Of a stretch of 57,158 bases of DNA, positions 12,180 through 22,948 are shown piece by piece (within the stretch, counting starts at the first letter, position 1; each line of letters begins with the position of its first letter). The stretch lies in NCBI RefSeq assembly GCF_022376445.1, contig NW_025955211.1:1-57158 (forward strand), written 5' to 3'. Origin of the DNA: Fomitopsis serialis (lineage: Eukaryota > Basidiomycota > Agaricomycetes > Polyporales > Fomitopsidaceae). The notes below the pieces were generated by a model. That model was given only the letters and a program-made list of their open reading frames with translations. It was not told the origin of the DNA and did no database searches. Both the position numbers and the translations under genes were made by a program.

Positions 12180-13384
12180 GATATGTCCGCGTTGTCGGCT
12201 ACTTACTTCCTCCTCTAACCGCCAACCAGCTCGGCTCTGGCCACACTCAACTTCATGAGGTTGAATCGTGCCACAGTGCGGGGAGAGGTCTCAAGCTGTG
12301 TACGACCTGGTGAGACCTACGTGAAGTAGAGTCATTTGCATCTGTAAGCCGCGATCCTTAAAGCTGTGGCGAGCTCGAGGAGTCTGACCCCCTCAAAGTC
12401 AGGAAACCGAGAGCGAGAACCACGGCCTTCGCGTCTTTGTCCTGTCAGGCTGCCAGTGAAGGAGAAGGCCGCGAAGAAGCTGAGTCCCAGCCCGCGAGAT
12501 CATTCAGAAGCAAAAGTCGCCGTAGGTTTGCGTTGGAATTGTCAGCGGTCGAGTCAGTCGCGCCGTGCATACTCTACATAGGCCCTCGTCAGGGATGACT
12601 ACCGTTGCATGGGCGAACAGCGTCAGCCGTCTTTCCTCAAAGAATAAACGCACTGTTCTGCGTCGGCCAGGGGGAGCCAATTGTGACCACGCGATGTTGC
12701 TATGTCTTTCCTGGCTCTCCGCTGGCCAACATCGAGGCCACAAAAGCGGGGGCACGGTACGTTTTGGGCTCAGTATAGAACGTTCACTAACCAGGTATCG
12801 CATCGTATCATCAGGAGCACAGTGTGGCAACGACGATATTGACCAATTTGGTTACGTTGATATCTACAATGAACTCGAGGCAGATACGTGACGGGGCCCT
12901 TTCACCGCATGGAGAACATGTTGACGCTCGAAGCCCCAATCCAGGATGACTTCGACGGGATGGGGCTTTGGCTGAAGGAGTGCCGGACAAGGTGAGACCC
13001 CCCATCGCTGAACTTCGCTCTCTCGCTATAGTCCGTCTCCAACAGGCCAATTATCATCGAGTCAGACTTGCGCCGCACTTGCTGCCCAAGAGCTTACGTG
13101 TCCCGGAGAGCATCGAATTCGTCGCGCACGGCGATTGCGACCTGCCCCTACCGAATCCCAGGTAAGTATCCCAGCGTCCACGCGGCCCGTTGTCGCGTTG
13201 CGCGTCTGTCTGGCGCAGCAAGCTCGATGCGATTTTCGACGAGATGGAGAGGATGAACGTCTTGGCCGAGGACGGAGCGTCTGCGGAGGTCCTGGCGCAC
13301 GATTTCACCGACTTGTGTAGAGAGAGTCCTTGGATGATACGTGCGTATGACTTGATATTCTGTGGTAGCTTCAATCGTTCCTGA
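12180..13384 (+). pseudogene. Decayed HNH_2-type nuclease-like gene (copy 1)
   Basis: This is a broken paralogue of the HNH genes at 20772-22123 and 24443-25737. Matching pieces occur in order: RVVGYLLPPL and a YDLGETYVK-like stretch near 12200-12330; LVRDDYRCM-coding bases near 12585; NELEADT then RMENMLTLE; ANYHRVRLAPHLLPK; VPESIEFVAHGDCDLPLPNPR; and KLDAIFDEMERMNVLAEDGASAEVL. They fall in several frames with in-frame stops. The CSHIFPDS motif of the HNH core is not readable. The position corresponding to the conserved His before FD (RHYFD in copy 3) reads QDDFD. It forms the outer part of the left arm of the inverted repeat, upstream of transporter A. It is probably non-functional even allowing for sequence error. 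Confidence 0.7.
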
Positions 13385-14651
13385 CTTACCAGACAGCCGT
13401 CATTGCATGCACTTACGGTGTCCACGTTTGTCGGTACCCGCGCTAGCCTCCGCGCCGGTCACAGAGGCGGTAGCACTAAAGGGATGTGTTTGATTCCCTG
13501 CAAGTCTCGTTCACGAAGTTGAAAGGGCCCGTTCGCAGAGCGGATCTATGCCCAGTCGGCGGGTCGTGGACTCGGCGTCCTAGAGCCGCTGTATCTGGAA
13601 ACGACGCACTTCGCAGATGCGAGCACATCAGAGCGTGGCGACTGCCTGAGGCGTCACGAATCCTCTGACGCATACCGTACGGCACTTTGAACCAAACCGA
13701 GGTGAGGGGCTTCTCTTTGATCAGTGACATTATTCGTGCAGAATCGGAGTTACGACGCATGGGGCAGGATCGGCCCGTGTACGAGGCTGCCGCCGTGTTG
13801 GGTCAGACGAAGGACTGACGAAGGCGACTTCGGAATTGCGACGGCAGAAGCCGACGGTGAGTAGCTTGTTGCGTTTCCGCGTGTAAGTATTACATTGCGC
13901 TCCACAGCGTCAGAACCTTGGTCTGCACATTGCCGGGTGACTAATGTGTATACATCTCGTGAACAACAGGCAAACAGCGGGGGCGCGGTAGCAGCTGTGA
14001 GTTCCGGAAGAGCTGGAGTACTAGTAGCGTAGACCACCTAGTGAGGTGAAAACTTGGAGCCGAGAAGATGCACTTACTATAATTACATGCCCGAGGTTTG
14101 CTGAGAGTGGCCCTCCAAGTGAGAACCTCAATTCGTCCGAGGTTGGATTCCAAGGCGGCGGTAGACGTCCGCCGTATGAACGAAACGTCATGCAGGTGCC
14201 TGTAACACCGCTAGGCACGTAGGCGCGTGCATACGCAGGCACACGACGGTACGAGGGCTCCGGGAGAGGGCGACTGACCGTCGCCGACGCATCACGCTCT
14301 GAACTTTGGACAGCTACACACTGTTGTCAGGAACGCCAAGGCTGCAAGCTCGTCGGTTTCTGGAAGTCAGTCGTCGTGCGGCGCCGAGATCCGAAGCAAG
14401 AGGGCGCACAGGGGCTGAACTGTGGACCGCCGGCGCAAGAACACACATCCTCAATTGCGACGAGCCTCGGGACGGGGAAGACGCATTGCCGTGCTACCTC
14501 AGGGAGTGTGCGACGAGGAGGAGGACGTGGACGATAGGCAGATTCGGAGCCGGCTTCCCCGCACCTTCCCCCGATCGCCCTCGATCAACTATACTAGGAT
14601 CAACGCGTCGCGATCGACGTTCGTCGTCCTTCTCGACGACTGTCTCGCCCG

Positions 14652-14702
14652 CCTGCCCTCCCCCGAACGGCCAGTCTCTGCCTGCCCTCCCCGAACGGCC
14701 AG
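14652..14702. repeat. Two-copy direct repeat of 22-23 bp
   Basis: The unit beginning CCTGCCCTCCCC and ending GAACGGCCAG occurs at 14652-14674 and 14681-14702, separated by 6 bases. The copies differ only in the length of the C run. Confidence 0.8.
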
Positions 14703-15005
14703 ACGCGCCTCGCCTGCCACAGACTAGCATTACGCGGGCCGGCGCATTCTGGGGCAGAGAAGCATGCGGCCGTGTGCCAAGGCCAGGGACCCCATGGGCA
14801 GCCACGAGCTGCTAAAGCGTTCTGTCTGCGGGGTCGCTTGGCATTCGTTCGCAGCCTGCCATCTGGATTGGCTGGTCCGGGGGTGGGGCGAGTCTGATGC
14901 GCGCATGCTCGCCCCCGCTCAGCTGACCCCGCCGATCAAACTAGCCATCTTGTCAGTCCGTCCAGCGCGGTCCGCTCATATCCAGTCCTGCCTGGCATGT
15001 CCGGC

Positions 15006-15035
15006 CAACGGACCCCATCAACCCGCACAATAAAA
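15006..15035 (+). promoter_or_regulatory. Conserved core promoter block of transporter A
   Basis: CAACGGACCCCATC (15006-15019) followed by an AATAAAA TATA-like element lies about 100-130 bases before the ATG. The same block occurs, inverted, before transporter B (20445-20458, with ATAAAAA beyond it). Conservation between otherwise drifting upstream regions suggests function, or a recent duplication. Confidence 0.45.
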
Positions 15036-15135
15036 GGCCCGCCATCCCCGCCATGTTCGAAGCCCCCGACTCCCATCCCCGGTTCGTCCTCCTTCCCCGA
15101 CAACCTCAGTCGCGTCACCCCGCCAACTGCTCGCC

Positions 15136-17396
15136 ATGGGTAAAGGCTACAGCCCCACCATCGCGGGGAATCCGTACATCGTCGGTCAGTCGCGTTCTCT
15201 CTGACCGCCCGCTATCTGCTCACCTCCCCCCAGGGTCTTCGCATGTATCGGCGGCGGTCTCTTCGGGCTGGACATCTCGTCCATGTCCGCGGTCCTCAAC
15301 GTGAGTCGCACCATCCCCGGCCTTGCGCCCTCCATCTCACCGTCGCGGCCGTAGAACCCTGCGTACAACGAGTACTTTGGCTACCCGGGCTCAACCAGGC
15401 AGGGCGGCATCGTCGCCTCCATGCCCGCAGGCTCCTTCGCCGGTGCCCTCGCCGTCGCCTTCCTTGCTGACAAGCTCGGTCGCAAGTGGACCGTCATCCT
15501 CAGCGGCTGGATCTGGGTCCTTGGGTGCATCATCCAATGCGCGTCTCAGGTGAGCCCCCTTTAAGTTGCAGGACGCCTGATTCGCGACTCCCACGTTTTC
15601 GCCTTGATATCCGGACAACATCGCAGCGAAGTCCGGAGAGAATTTGACATGTCCTGGCGCATGATTTCCCGGACTTTGCCTCTGCTTTTCACCGATGGGC
15701 CCGTCATTTGCACCAGGCTTCACTCTCTTGCACGGGGCTTGTTGCACTGACGTCGTATACGAGAGCACCTAGACTATACATGTCTAGATAATCCTCACTT
15801 CTCGAGTGACCCTGAAGTGCCATGTCCGGACCATCGCGCCCCAATTTCGTCCGGGTTTGATTGAGGCTTCCTTCCGGGCCCTCGCCTCGCTCGCTCAAAG
15901 TCGTTCCTCATGCTGATGTCGCGCATCTATAGAACGTTGCCATGCTCGTCGCCGGTCGTGTCATCGCCGGTCTGGCGGTCGGTATCGCCTCCTCCGTCGT
16001 CCCCATCTACCAATCCGAAATCACCCCTCCCGCCATCCGTGGTCGACTCGTCTCCATGCAACAATGGTGAGCAGCCCGCATTGTATCGCCCACGCACTGG
16101 CTGAGCCTATCTCGTCAGGTCGATTACGTGGGGCATCCTCCTCCAATACTTTGTCGAATTCGGCTGCTCGTACATCGACGGCAACGCCTCCTTCCGCATT
16201 CCTTGGGGTCTCCAGATGATCCCCGCCATCGTTCTCTCCGTCGGCATGCTCTTCTTCCCCGAGTCTCCTCGTTGGCTCATGGACCGCAACCGGTGCGCGA
16301 ATTTCGAGCTTTGACATGCACTCCGTACTGACAACCCACAGTGAGCAAGAAGCGCTGCAGATCCTCGCAGACCTGCACGGCGGCGGCGACACGACGGCGC
16401 CGCTCGTGGTGCTCGAGTACAACGAGATCAAGGAGCACGTCACCTTCGAGCGCACGCAGGGCGCAAAGTCCTACCTCGACCTCCTCAAGCCCGGCATCGT
16501 GCGCCGCGTCGGCCTCGGCATGTCCCTCCAGATGTGGTCCAGCTGTCCGGCATGAACGTCATGATGTGCGTCTTCCGTCTTCGTTGCTGCGGCGCAGAGC
16601 CTCCGCTGACGATGCGCTAGGTACTACATCGTGTACGTGTTCGAGGGCGCGGGCTTGACGGGCCGCCGCGCGAACCTCATCGCGGACTCCGTGCAGTACG
16701 TGCTGAACGTCGCGATGACCGTCCCCGCGATCATCTACGTCGACCGCTGGGGCCGCCGCCCGCTCCTGATCGCCGGCACGGCGCTCATGGGCTTCTGGCT
16801 CTTCCTCGTCGGCGGCCTCCAGGGCCGCTTCGGCCACTGGGGCGAGATCGACAACAGCAGTGAGTGCCCCATCCCTCGGCTCGTGCGTCCGGCGTGCTCA
16901 CCAGCGCGCGTGGCTTACAGAGATCTGGGTCGTCGCGGGGAACGACGCGGCGACGAAGGCGATCATCGTGTGCTCGTACCTGTTCGTGTGCTCGTTCGCG
17001 GTGACGATGGGCCCGGTGTCGTGGACGTACCCGGCGGAGCTGTTCCCGATGCGGGTGCGCGCGAAGGCGGTGTCGGTGTCGACGGCGACGAACTGGGCGT
17101 TCAACTTCGCGCTCGCGTGGTTCGTGCCGCCGTCGCTCGCGAACATCGCGTACAAGACGTACTTCATCTTCGGGACGTTCAACTTCGCGGCGTGCGTGCA
17201 CATATTTTTCTGCTTCCCCGAGACGGCGGGGCGGACGCTCGAGGAGATCGAGGCGGTGTTCGCGGAGGGCCATGCGTTCACGGCGTGGCGCGTCGGACGC
17301 GAGGTGGGCAAGGCGGACCTCGGCCAGGTCGGGTCGGCGAAGTTGGACGAGAAGCACGACGTGCACGACGTAGGCTCGCTCGAGGAGAAGGTGTAG
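15136..17396 (+). CDS. MFS sugar transporter, copy A
   Basis: A 12-helix sugar porter (SP family of the major facilitator superfamily), probably plasma-membrane hexose uptake. Eight exons: 15136-15184, 15234-15300, 15355-15549, 15933-16065, 16119-16292, 16342-16565, 16621-16859 and 16921-17396. Family motifs are ADKLGRK after helix 2, IYQSEITPPAIRGRL, PESPRWL, the QQLSG-like QLSG before helix 7, DRWGRRPLL after helix 8, and PETAGRTLEEIE after helix 12. Two single-base losses relative to copy B break the frame: near 15237 (GGTCTTCG versus GGTCGTTCG) and near 16539 (GGTCCAG versus GGTCCCAG). Its third intron is 383 bp against 57 bp in copy B. It is the inner gene of the left arm of the inverted repeat, convergent with copy B. 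Substrate is inferred from family only. Confidence 0.9.
15550..15932 (+). other. Expanded intron 3 of transporter A
   Basis: The same intron in copy B (19880-19936) is 57 bp, so about 330 bp were gained here or lost there. The extra DNA has no recognisable terminal inverted repeats or target-site duplication. It contains a small hairpin with arms CTAGAC and GTCTAG. The GTGAGC donor and TAG acceptor are retained. Confidence 0.6.
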
Positions 17397-18423
17397 GGCG
17401 GTGTTGGCTTTTACTAATCATTGGTGTATCCCTGCCTGTGCGTGCGATGTATCTTGTAGTGGCTCCTTTTCTTTTCGACTTTGCGCGCAATGCGACATGC
17501 TTTGCTATAGTTACGACCGCAATGATTACGCATTTTGCTGGGTTTCTTTTGACTTCTGTGGTGCGCGATTCATGCGATGCTCACCCGGTCGGTACCCATG
17601 TCGAGCAAAGCCGACAAGCAAAACCGCTGCACAGCAGCGGCCAACTGGGTCTTACTAGCCTTCTACGGGCTCGGACCATTCTCCCAAACGAGAGTATCTC
17701 TTTTTGGTCAGCTACGGAGACTACATTCTCCCAGGACTCAGACACACCGTGGGCTGCATGAGCACTGGCAAGCAGAAACAGCACCAAAGTCTAGAGACGA
17801 TGTTGCGATCCGGGATGGCATACTTATCGAAGACTCTGGTGGTACTGAGTCACATGCATGTAGTAAGGTCAGATATGTACATGTAAAGGTACGCACCGCG
17901 CCCGCATTAATGCCGCTATACCATCAATGGAGGCCACAGGCTGGCACTACTAGATCACTGGTCGGGGACGACGTCAACCACCAACGGCTGTATGGCTGAA
18001 CAACACGGAGGGTTATCGCAAGTTGTCCCGCATGAGACAAATACGTCCCGGGTGTAAGTATCAGTAAGAATGAAGCCTCTGTGATGATCTTAAATTCTTG
18101 TTGCGAGCTTCGTCGATGATCATAGCGACATAGTTTCAGGCAAGTTTCAGGTCTACTGGATGGTGCGAATTCTCGATTCTTAAATTGCAGACTTGCCAGG
18201 GACACCCATTAAAGAGAGAGAAACAGCATGTGTATTTGCCATTCCGCCGTCTCACCCGTCGGACGTAGTCCGAGTATCTTGTCTGTCAGTTTCTCTGATT
18301 GTTCCAATTCAAGTGTCCATCATGACTCCACCGTTCGTATTCCAGATATTGCACTTATGCTGAAAACACGATAGACTGCAAATGCGCGCACAGACAGAGA
18401 TACAAATACAAGCTAACACCATC
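17397..18423. other. Centre of the inverted repeat between transporters A and B
   Basis: Both transporters end here, 3' to 3'. Similarity continues for about 50 bases into each 3' flank (GGTGTTGGCTTTTA on one side, GGTGTTAGCTTGTA on the other) and then fades into unique sequence of about 900 bp. No gene was recognised in the unique part. Confidence 0.5.
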
Positions 18424-20342
18424 CTACGCCTTCTCCTCGATCGAGCCCACCTCGTGCTTCTCGTCTGCCCCCGCCGACCGGACCTGACCGAGGTCCGCCT
18501 TGCCCACATCACGGCCGACGCGCCACGCCGTGAACGCATGGCCCTCCGCGAACACCGCCTCGATCTCCTCGAGCGTCCGCCCCGCCGTCTCGGGGAAGCA
18601 GAAAAATATGTGCACGCACGCCGCGAAGTTGAACGTCCCGAAGATGAAGTACGTCTTGTACGCGATGTTCGCGAGCGACGGCGGCACGAACCACGCGAGC
18701 GCGAAGTTGAACGCCCAGTTCGTCGCCGTCGACACCGACACCGCCTTCGCGCGCACCCGCATCGGGAACAGCTCTGCCGGGTACGTCCACGACACCGGCC
18801 CCATCGTCACCGCGAACGAGCACACGAACAGGTACGAGCACACGATGATCGCCTTCGTCGCCGCGTCGTTCCCCGCGACGACCCAGATCTCTGCGCGCAC
18901 GCGGGTGAGCACGTCGGGCGCACGAGCCGATGGATGGGGCACTCACTGCTGTTGTCGATCTCGCCCCAGTGGCCGAAGCGGCCCTGGAGGCCGCCGACGA
19001 GGAAGAGCCAGAAGCCCATGAGCGCCGTGCCGGCGATCAGGAGCGGGCGGCGACCCCAGCGGTCGACATAGATGATCGCGGGCACGGTCATCGCGACGTT
19101 CAGCACGTACTGCACGGAGTCCGCGATGAGGTTCGCGCGGCGGCCCGTCAAGCCTGCGCCCTCGAACACGTACACGACGTAGTACCTACCACCCACGACT
19201 CTCAGCCGAGGCTCTGCGGCGGAGTAGCAGATGCTCACATCATGACGTTGATGCCAGAAAGCTGGGACCACATCTGGAGGGACATGCCGAGGCCGACGCG
19301 GCGCACGATGCCGGGTTTGAGGAGGTCGAGGTAGGACTTTGCGCCCTGCGTGCGCTCGAAGGTGACCTGCGCTTTGATCTCGTTGAACTCGAGCTGCACG
19401 AGCGGAGCCGTCGTGTCGCCGCCGCCGTGCAGGTCTGCAAGGATCTGCAGAGCCTCTTGCTCACTGCGGGGGAGGAGGAACACCGTCATCGGAGTGTCAG
19501 ATGATCGGTGATCACGCACCGGTTACGATCCACGAGCCAACGAGGAGATTCGGGAAAGAAGAACATGCCGACGGAGAGAACGATGGCGGGGATCGTTTGA
19601 AGGCCCCAAGGGATGCGGAAAGAGGCGTTGCCATTGATGTACGAGCAGCCGAACTCGACAAAATATTGGAGGAGGATGCCCCACGTAATCGACCTGACGA
19701 GATAGGCTCAGCCAGTGCGTGGGCGATACAATGCGGGCTGCTCACCATTGTTGCATGGAGACGAGTCGACCACGGATGGCGGGAGGGGTGATTTCGGATT
19801 GGTAGATGGGGACGACGGAGGAGGCGATACCGACGGAGACACCAGCAATGACACGGCCGACAACGAGCATGGCGACGTTCTATGAATGCGGCGATGTTAG
19901 TACGAGCGAGAACGTCGATGGGACAGGGCAGCTCACTTGAGATGCGCATTGGAGGATACAGCCGATGACCCAGATCCAGCCGCTGAGGATGACGGTCCAC
20001 TTTCGACCGATCATATCGGCAAGTAATGTGACGGCAAGGGCACCGGCGAAAGAGCCTGCGGGCATGGAGGCGACGATGCCGCCCTGCTTGGTTGAGCCCG
20101 GGTAGCCGAAGAACTCGTTGTATGCAGGATTCTACGGGCGTGAGATCAAGGAGACGGCGAAACTGAAGCGACCGACGTTAAGGACCGCGGACATGGACGA
20201 GAGGTCCAGTCCGAAGAGACCACCACCGATGCATGCGAACGACCCTGCGGGCGGGGTGAGCAGACAGGAGTGGAAGGAGAGAAAATGGCTGACCGACGAA
20301 GTACGGGTTCGCCGCGATGGAGGGGCTGTAGCCTTTGCCCAT
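18424..20342 (-). CDS. MFS sugar transporter, copy B
   Basis: Paralogue of copy A in opposite orientation, with the same intron positions. It reads intact from ATG at 20342 (MGKGYSPSIAANPYFVG) to the stop at 18424 (ending IEEKA). Motifs are ADMIGRK, IYQSEITPPAIRGRL, PESPRWL, QLSGINVMM, DRWGRRPLL and PETAGRTLEEIE. One intron starts with an unusual GTCGGT donor (minus strand, near 20183) where copy A has GTGAGT. The last two exons and the intron between them are almost identical to copy A, while earlier exons carry many more silent changes. It is likely the functional member of the pair. Role: proton-coupled or facilitated sugar uptake, by family. Confidence 0.92.
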
Positions 20343-20771
20343 GACGAGTAGTCGGCTGGGTGAGGCTACTTCGGCTTTCGAGGGAGGACGATCCGGGAGG
20401 TTCGAACATGGCAGACAGGGCAGGCGTTTTTATGCGGGCGCGAGGATGGGGTCCGTTGACCAGGCAGTGAGCAGGAGTGGAAATGGGTGAACCGTGCTGG
20501 ATAGGCTCAGACGATAGGCCGTATGATAGGTAGGGTCAGCTGAGCGGGAAGGCTTCCGAGTCAGACGCAGGCCGAGCGATGGAGCAAGGGCTTACGTACC
20601 GGGCGACATCGTAGCGATAGCGTGGAAGTACCAGGGCTCATGCGGTAGAGTGAGGAGCGAAATGTCAAATGAGTGAATGAGAGCGCGTCTTCTCACGTCG
20701 CACTCGTTGCAGGTCATCATCGGGCTGTTGGTGAGGGATGCTGTACCGGACGGAGGACAAACATAGACTGG
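20343..20771. promoter_or_regulatory. Upstream region of transporter B
   Basis: It contains the block shared with transporter A (20445-20458 on the minus strand), a TATA-like ATAAAAA nearer the gene, and GCTCAGCTGACCC near 20540, also shared with copy A. The far end adjoins the 3' end of HNH copy 2. No extra gene is seen. Confidence 0.45.
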
Positions 20772-22123
20772 TCATGTTTCAGGAACGTCTTCATTACAGA
20801 CGGGACTCCATGAACGAGCTACACGAGAGGTAACAAGATGGTGAAGTGCGTATGTTAGTACTTCCGCAGACGCTCCATCCTCAGCTAAGACATCCAGCTC
20901 CTCCATGTCACGAAATATTACGTCGAGATGCTTGGCTGCGCCAGACATATGTGCGATGCGACAGCAAGCCGCGTGGACGCTGAGATACCTTGGACTCGGT
21001 AGCGGCAGGTCGCGATTGCCGTGCGCGACGAATTGTATGTTCTCCGGAAGACCGAAGCCCTTGTGCGTCATGTATGATGCTAGAACTACCCGATAATGAT
21101 TGGCCTATTGTGAACGGTTTATAGCCAAATGGCAGAGATTAATTGTAGGAAGTCTCACCTTATCTGGGATTGCTTCAAGCCAGAGGTCCATTAAGTCAAA
21201 GGCGTGTTGAAATGACCGTGCGAGGGTCAAGATGTTCTCCAGGCGGTGAAGATTGGTGCCCTTGGCATCTGCCTTGAGTTCGCGGCACACGTCTTCGTAG
21301 CCAAATCGCTTTAACATTGTCCACGCCATCGCCACTTAGCATTCCTGATAATGTGTCACCTAATTGACGAGTGCGCTATATAGTGAGGGATTGACACGCA
21401 CCTGGTCTCCGGATTCGCCAACCTCAGTGCTGTCGAGCGAGTCGGGGAAGATGTGACTGCACTGCGTGGCGTTAATCTGCTCCTCTGGCCAACGTTGAAC
21501 AGCGACTTCATCTTTGAGGGAACGGAGATCGACCGCGCGCGTCAGCATACAGCGGTAATCATCCCTGACGAGAGCCTGTTTAGCCCGACTGAGACTGTCT
21601 GATATTTGGCATACATTCAACACGGGCTTACAGCGTTCTTGGCATCTATATGATTCCGCGGGCTGGACTTCAATTTGCCTCAACATCCTGCTTCGGCCTA
21701 TCGAAGGAGGGACGCGAGGGGAAGTCCGAAGGTACTGGAGTTTTCCCTCTCGGTTTCCTGACTTCTGCGGTGTCATACTCCTTACGGTCACAGTAATGAA
21801 GGGGAATGTAGCCGCGACTTACAGATGCAAATGAGATGCCTGACGTACACCATACCCAAATCGTAGACGGCCTCAAAGCGGACACTGTCGTCTGAACTAC
21901 TGTTGCAAGACGCGAGTTCAAGCTTGAGTGTGCTCAAGGCCGTGCTGTTCGGCGAGTAGAGGAAGAGGTAGCCGACGACGCGGGCATACATGATTTGGTC
22001 GGCCTTGCTCGCCGCCTTCTCCGCCGGTAGGACTACGGTGCTGTATAGGCTGAGCGCAGTATTGTCCTCCGGTGGTATGAGTAGTTGGTTCCGGACTTGG
22101 GCGACGGAAGGTAATGCAGTCAT
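20772..22123 (-). CDS. HNH_2-type nuclease-like protein (copy 2)
   Basis: This belongs to a family of agaricomycete proteins carrying an HNH endonuclease-like domain (HNH_2 type). The N-terminal part starts MTALPSVAQVRNQLLIPPEDN and includes ARVVGYLFLYSPNS and YDLGMVYVRHL. A variable Pro/Ser linker precedes the HNH core: ALVRDDYRCMLTRAVD, QCSHIFPDSL, GTNLHRLENILTL, then FQHAFDLMDLWLE. The C-terminal part reads VAHGNRDLPLPSPRYLS, VHAACCRIAHMSGAAKHLD and EDGASAEVLTYALHHLV. His and Asn residues expected for the metal site are retained. One frame break in the linker near 21675 would be cured by one more A in an A run. It is the outer gene of the right inverted-repeat arm and lies head to head with the IMPACT gene. 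Substrate and role are unknown. Confidence 0.72.
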
Positions 22124-22351
22124 AGTCAGCGATCGCGAAGTGGTTACAGTACCGTTGCGTATACGTTCAGAGTTGCAGGAGCCTGAGGAGGAGGAGGAAC
22201 TTGCAGGTGGTCCGGACCAGCCATTTCCTCGAACCAGCTGGTCACGAGCCCAAAGAAGCGCCGCGATGTTCGACGCGGCACCGGTATACAGTCTACTCTG
22301 ATCACTGCGACTACTTACATGCACAGGTGAGACAACTGCGGGGCTGCGAGA
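22124..22351. promoter_or_regulatory. Divergent promoter region HNH copy 2 / IMPACT gene
   Basis: The 228 bases between the two start codons hold both promoters. No clear TATA box is seen. Confidence 0.4.
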
Positions 22352-22948
22352 ATGAACCTACGCCGGAATGGTGTAGACCGGCTTCTTCTACGTGCCAGGA
22401 CAACGGCGCATCCACGAGGATCTCTTCTACTAGCCATAGCACGCTCGCACCGACAGGCGTCCGACAGCTCACGGGACCGCGACCCAGCTTCAGACTGGCC
22501 GAACCCCGTCTCCTCCTCGTCCATCATCGTCCGCTCCAAGTCCACCTTCGAGGCATTCGCATCAAAGCTGCCAGAACGCCATGGGCGCAGCGAGCCCGAC
22601 TGTGCCTCCCAGGACGTCTCGCGCTTCCTAGCCCACCTCAAGGGCACCACGTCGCGTACGCGGCGCGCGACACACGCGATGTGGGCCTGGCGCAGTGGGT
22701 CGGCGAACCCGAACGGCGCCCGGTCGTGTGCGGACGACGGCGGCGAGGCGGGTGCGGGCGAGAGGCTCGAGCGCCTGCTGGAGCTCTCGGCGTGCGAGGA
22801 CGTCGTGCTGGTCGTCTTTCGGTGGTATGGCGGCGTGCAGCTCGGATCGCAGAGGTGGAAGTGTATCTCGCAGGTGGCCAAGGAGGCGCTGGAGGCTGGG
22901 CAGTTTCGCGGCGGCCAGCCTGCGGAGGGTGGGCCGAGGCGACGGTAG
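22352..22948 (+). CDS. IMPACT (UPF0029) N-terminal domain protein
   Basis: A single-exon 198-residue protein with the UPF0029/IMPACT N-terminal domain. Diagnostic pieces are IIVRSKSTFEAFASKL, DVSRFLAHLKG, ATHAMWAWR, the DDGGEAGAGERLERLLEL loop, and DVVLVVFRWYGGVQLGSQRWKCISQVAKEAL. Full-length IMPACT/Yih1 proteins also carry an RWD domain that binds Gcn1 and dampens Gcn2 signalling. This one has a short Arg-rich N-terminus instead and no visible RWD domain, so its role may differ. Similar single-domain fungal proteins are usually uncharacterised. It lies between HNH copies 2 and 3, on the opposite strand. The start is the first Met in the open frame. Confidence 0.82.
   Translation: MNLRRNGVDRLLLRARTTAHPRGSLLLAIARSHRQASDSSRDRDPASDWPNPVSSSSIIVRSKSTFEAFASKLPERHGRSEPDCASQDVSRFLAHLKGTTSRTRRATHAMWAWRSGSANPNGARSCADDGGEAGAGERLERLLELSACEDVVLVVFRWYGGVQLGSQRWKCISQVAKEALEAGQFRGGQPAEGGPRRR

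Larger units (their letters stand above)
13385..15135. other. Long intergenic region, possible insertion
   Basis: The equivalent spacer in the right arm (between HNH copy 2 and transporter B) is only about 430 bp, so roughly 1.3 kb here is extra. No open frame resembles a known protein. The 170-codon stretch at 14306-14815 is low-complexity and Arg-rich and is not accepted as a gene. The last 250 bases contain sequence shared with the promoter of transporter B, including GCTCAGCTGACCC. Confidence 0.4.

Noticed and set aside
14306..14815. 170-codon plus-strand open frame upstream of transporter A
   Set aside because: Arg/Pro/Ser low complexity spanning the 22-23 bp direct repeat; no recognisable domain and no counterpart in the other arm.
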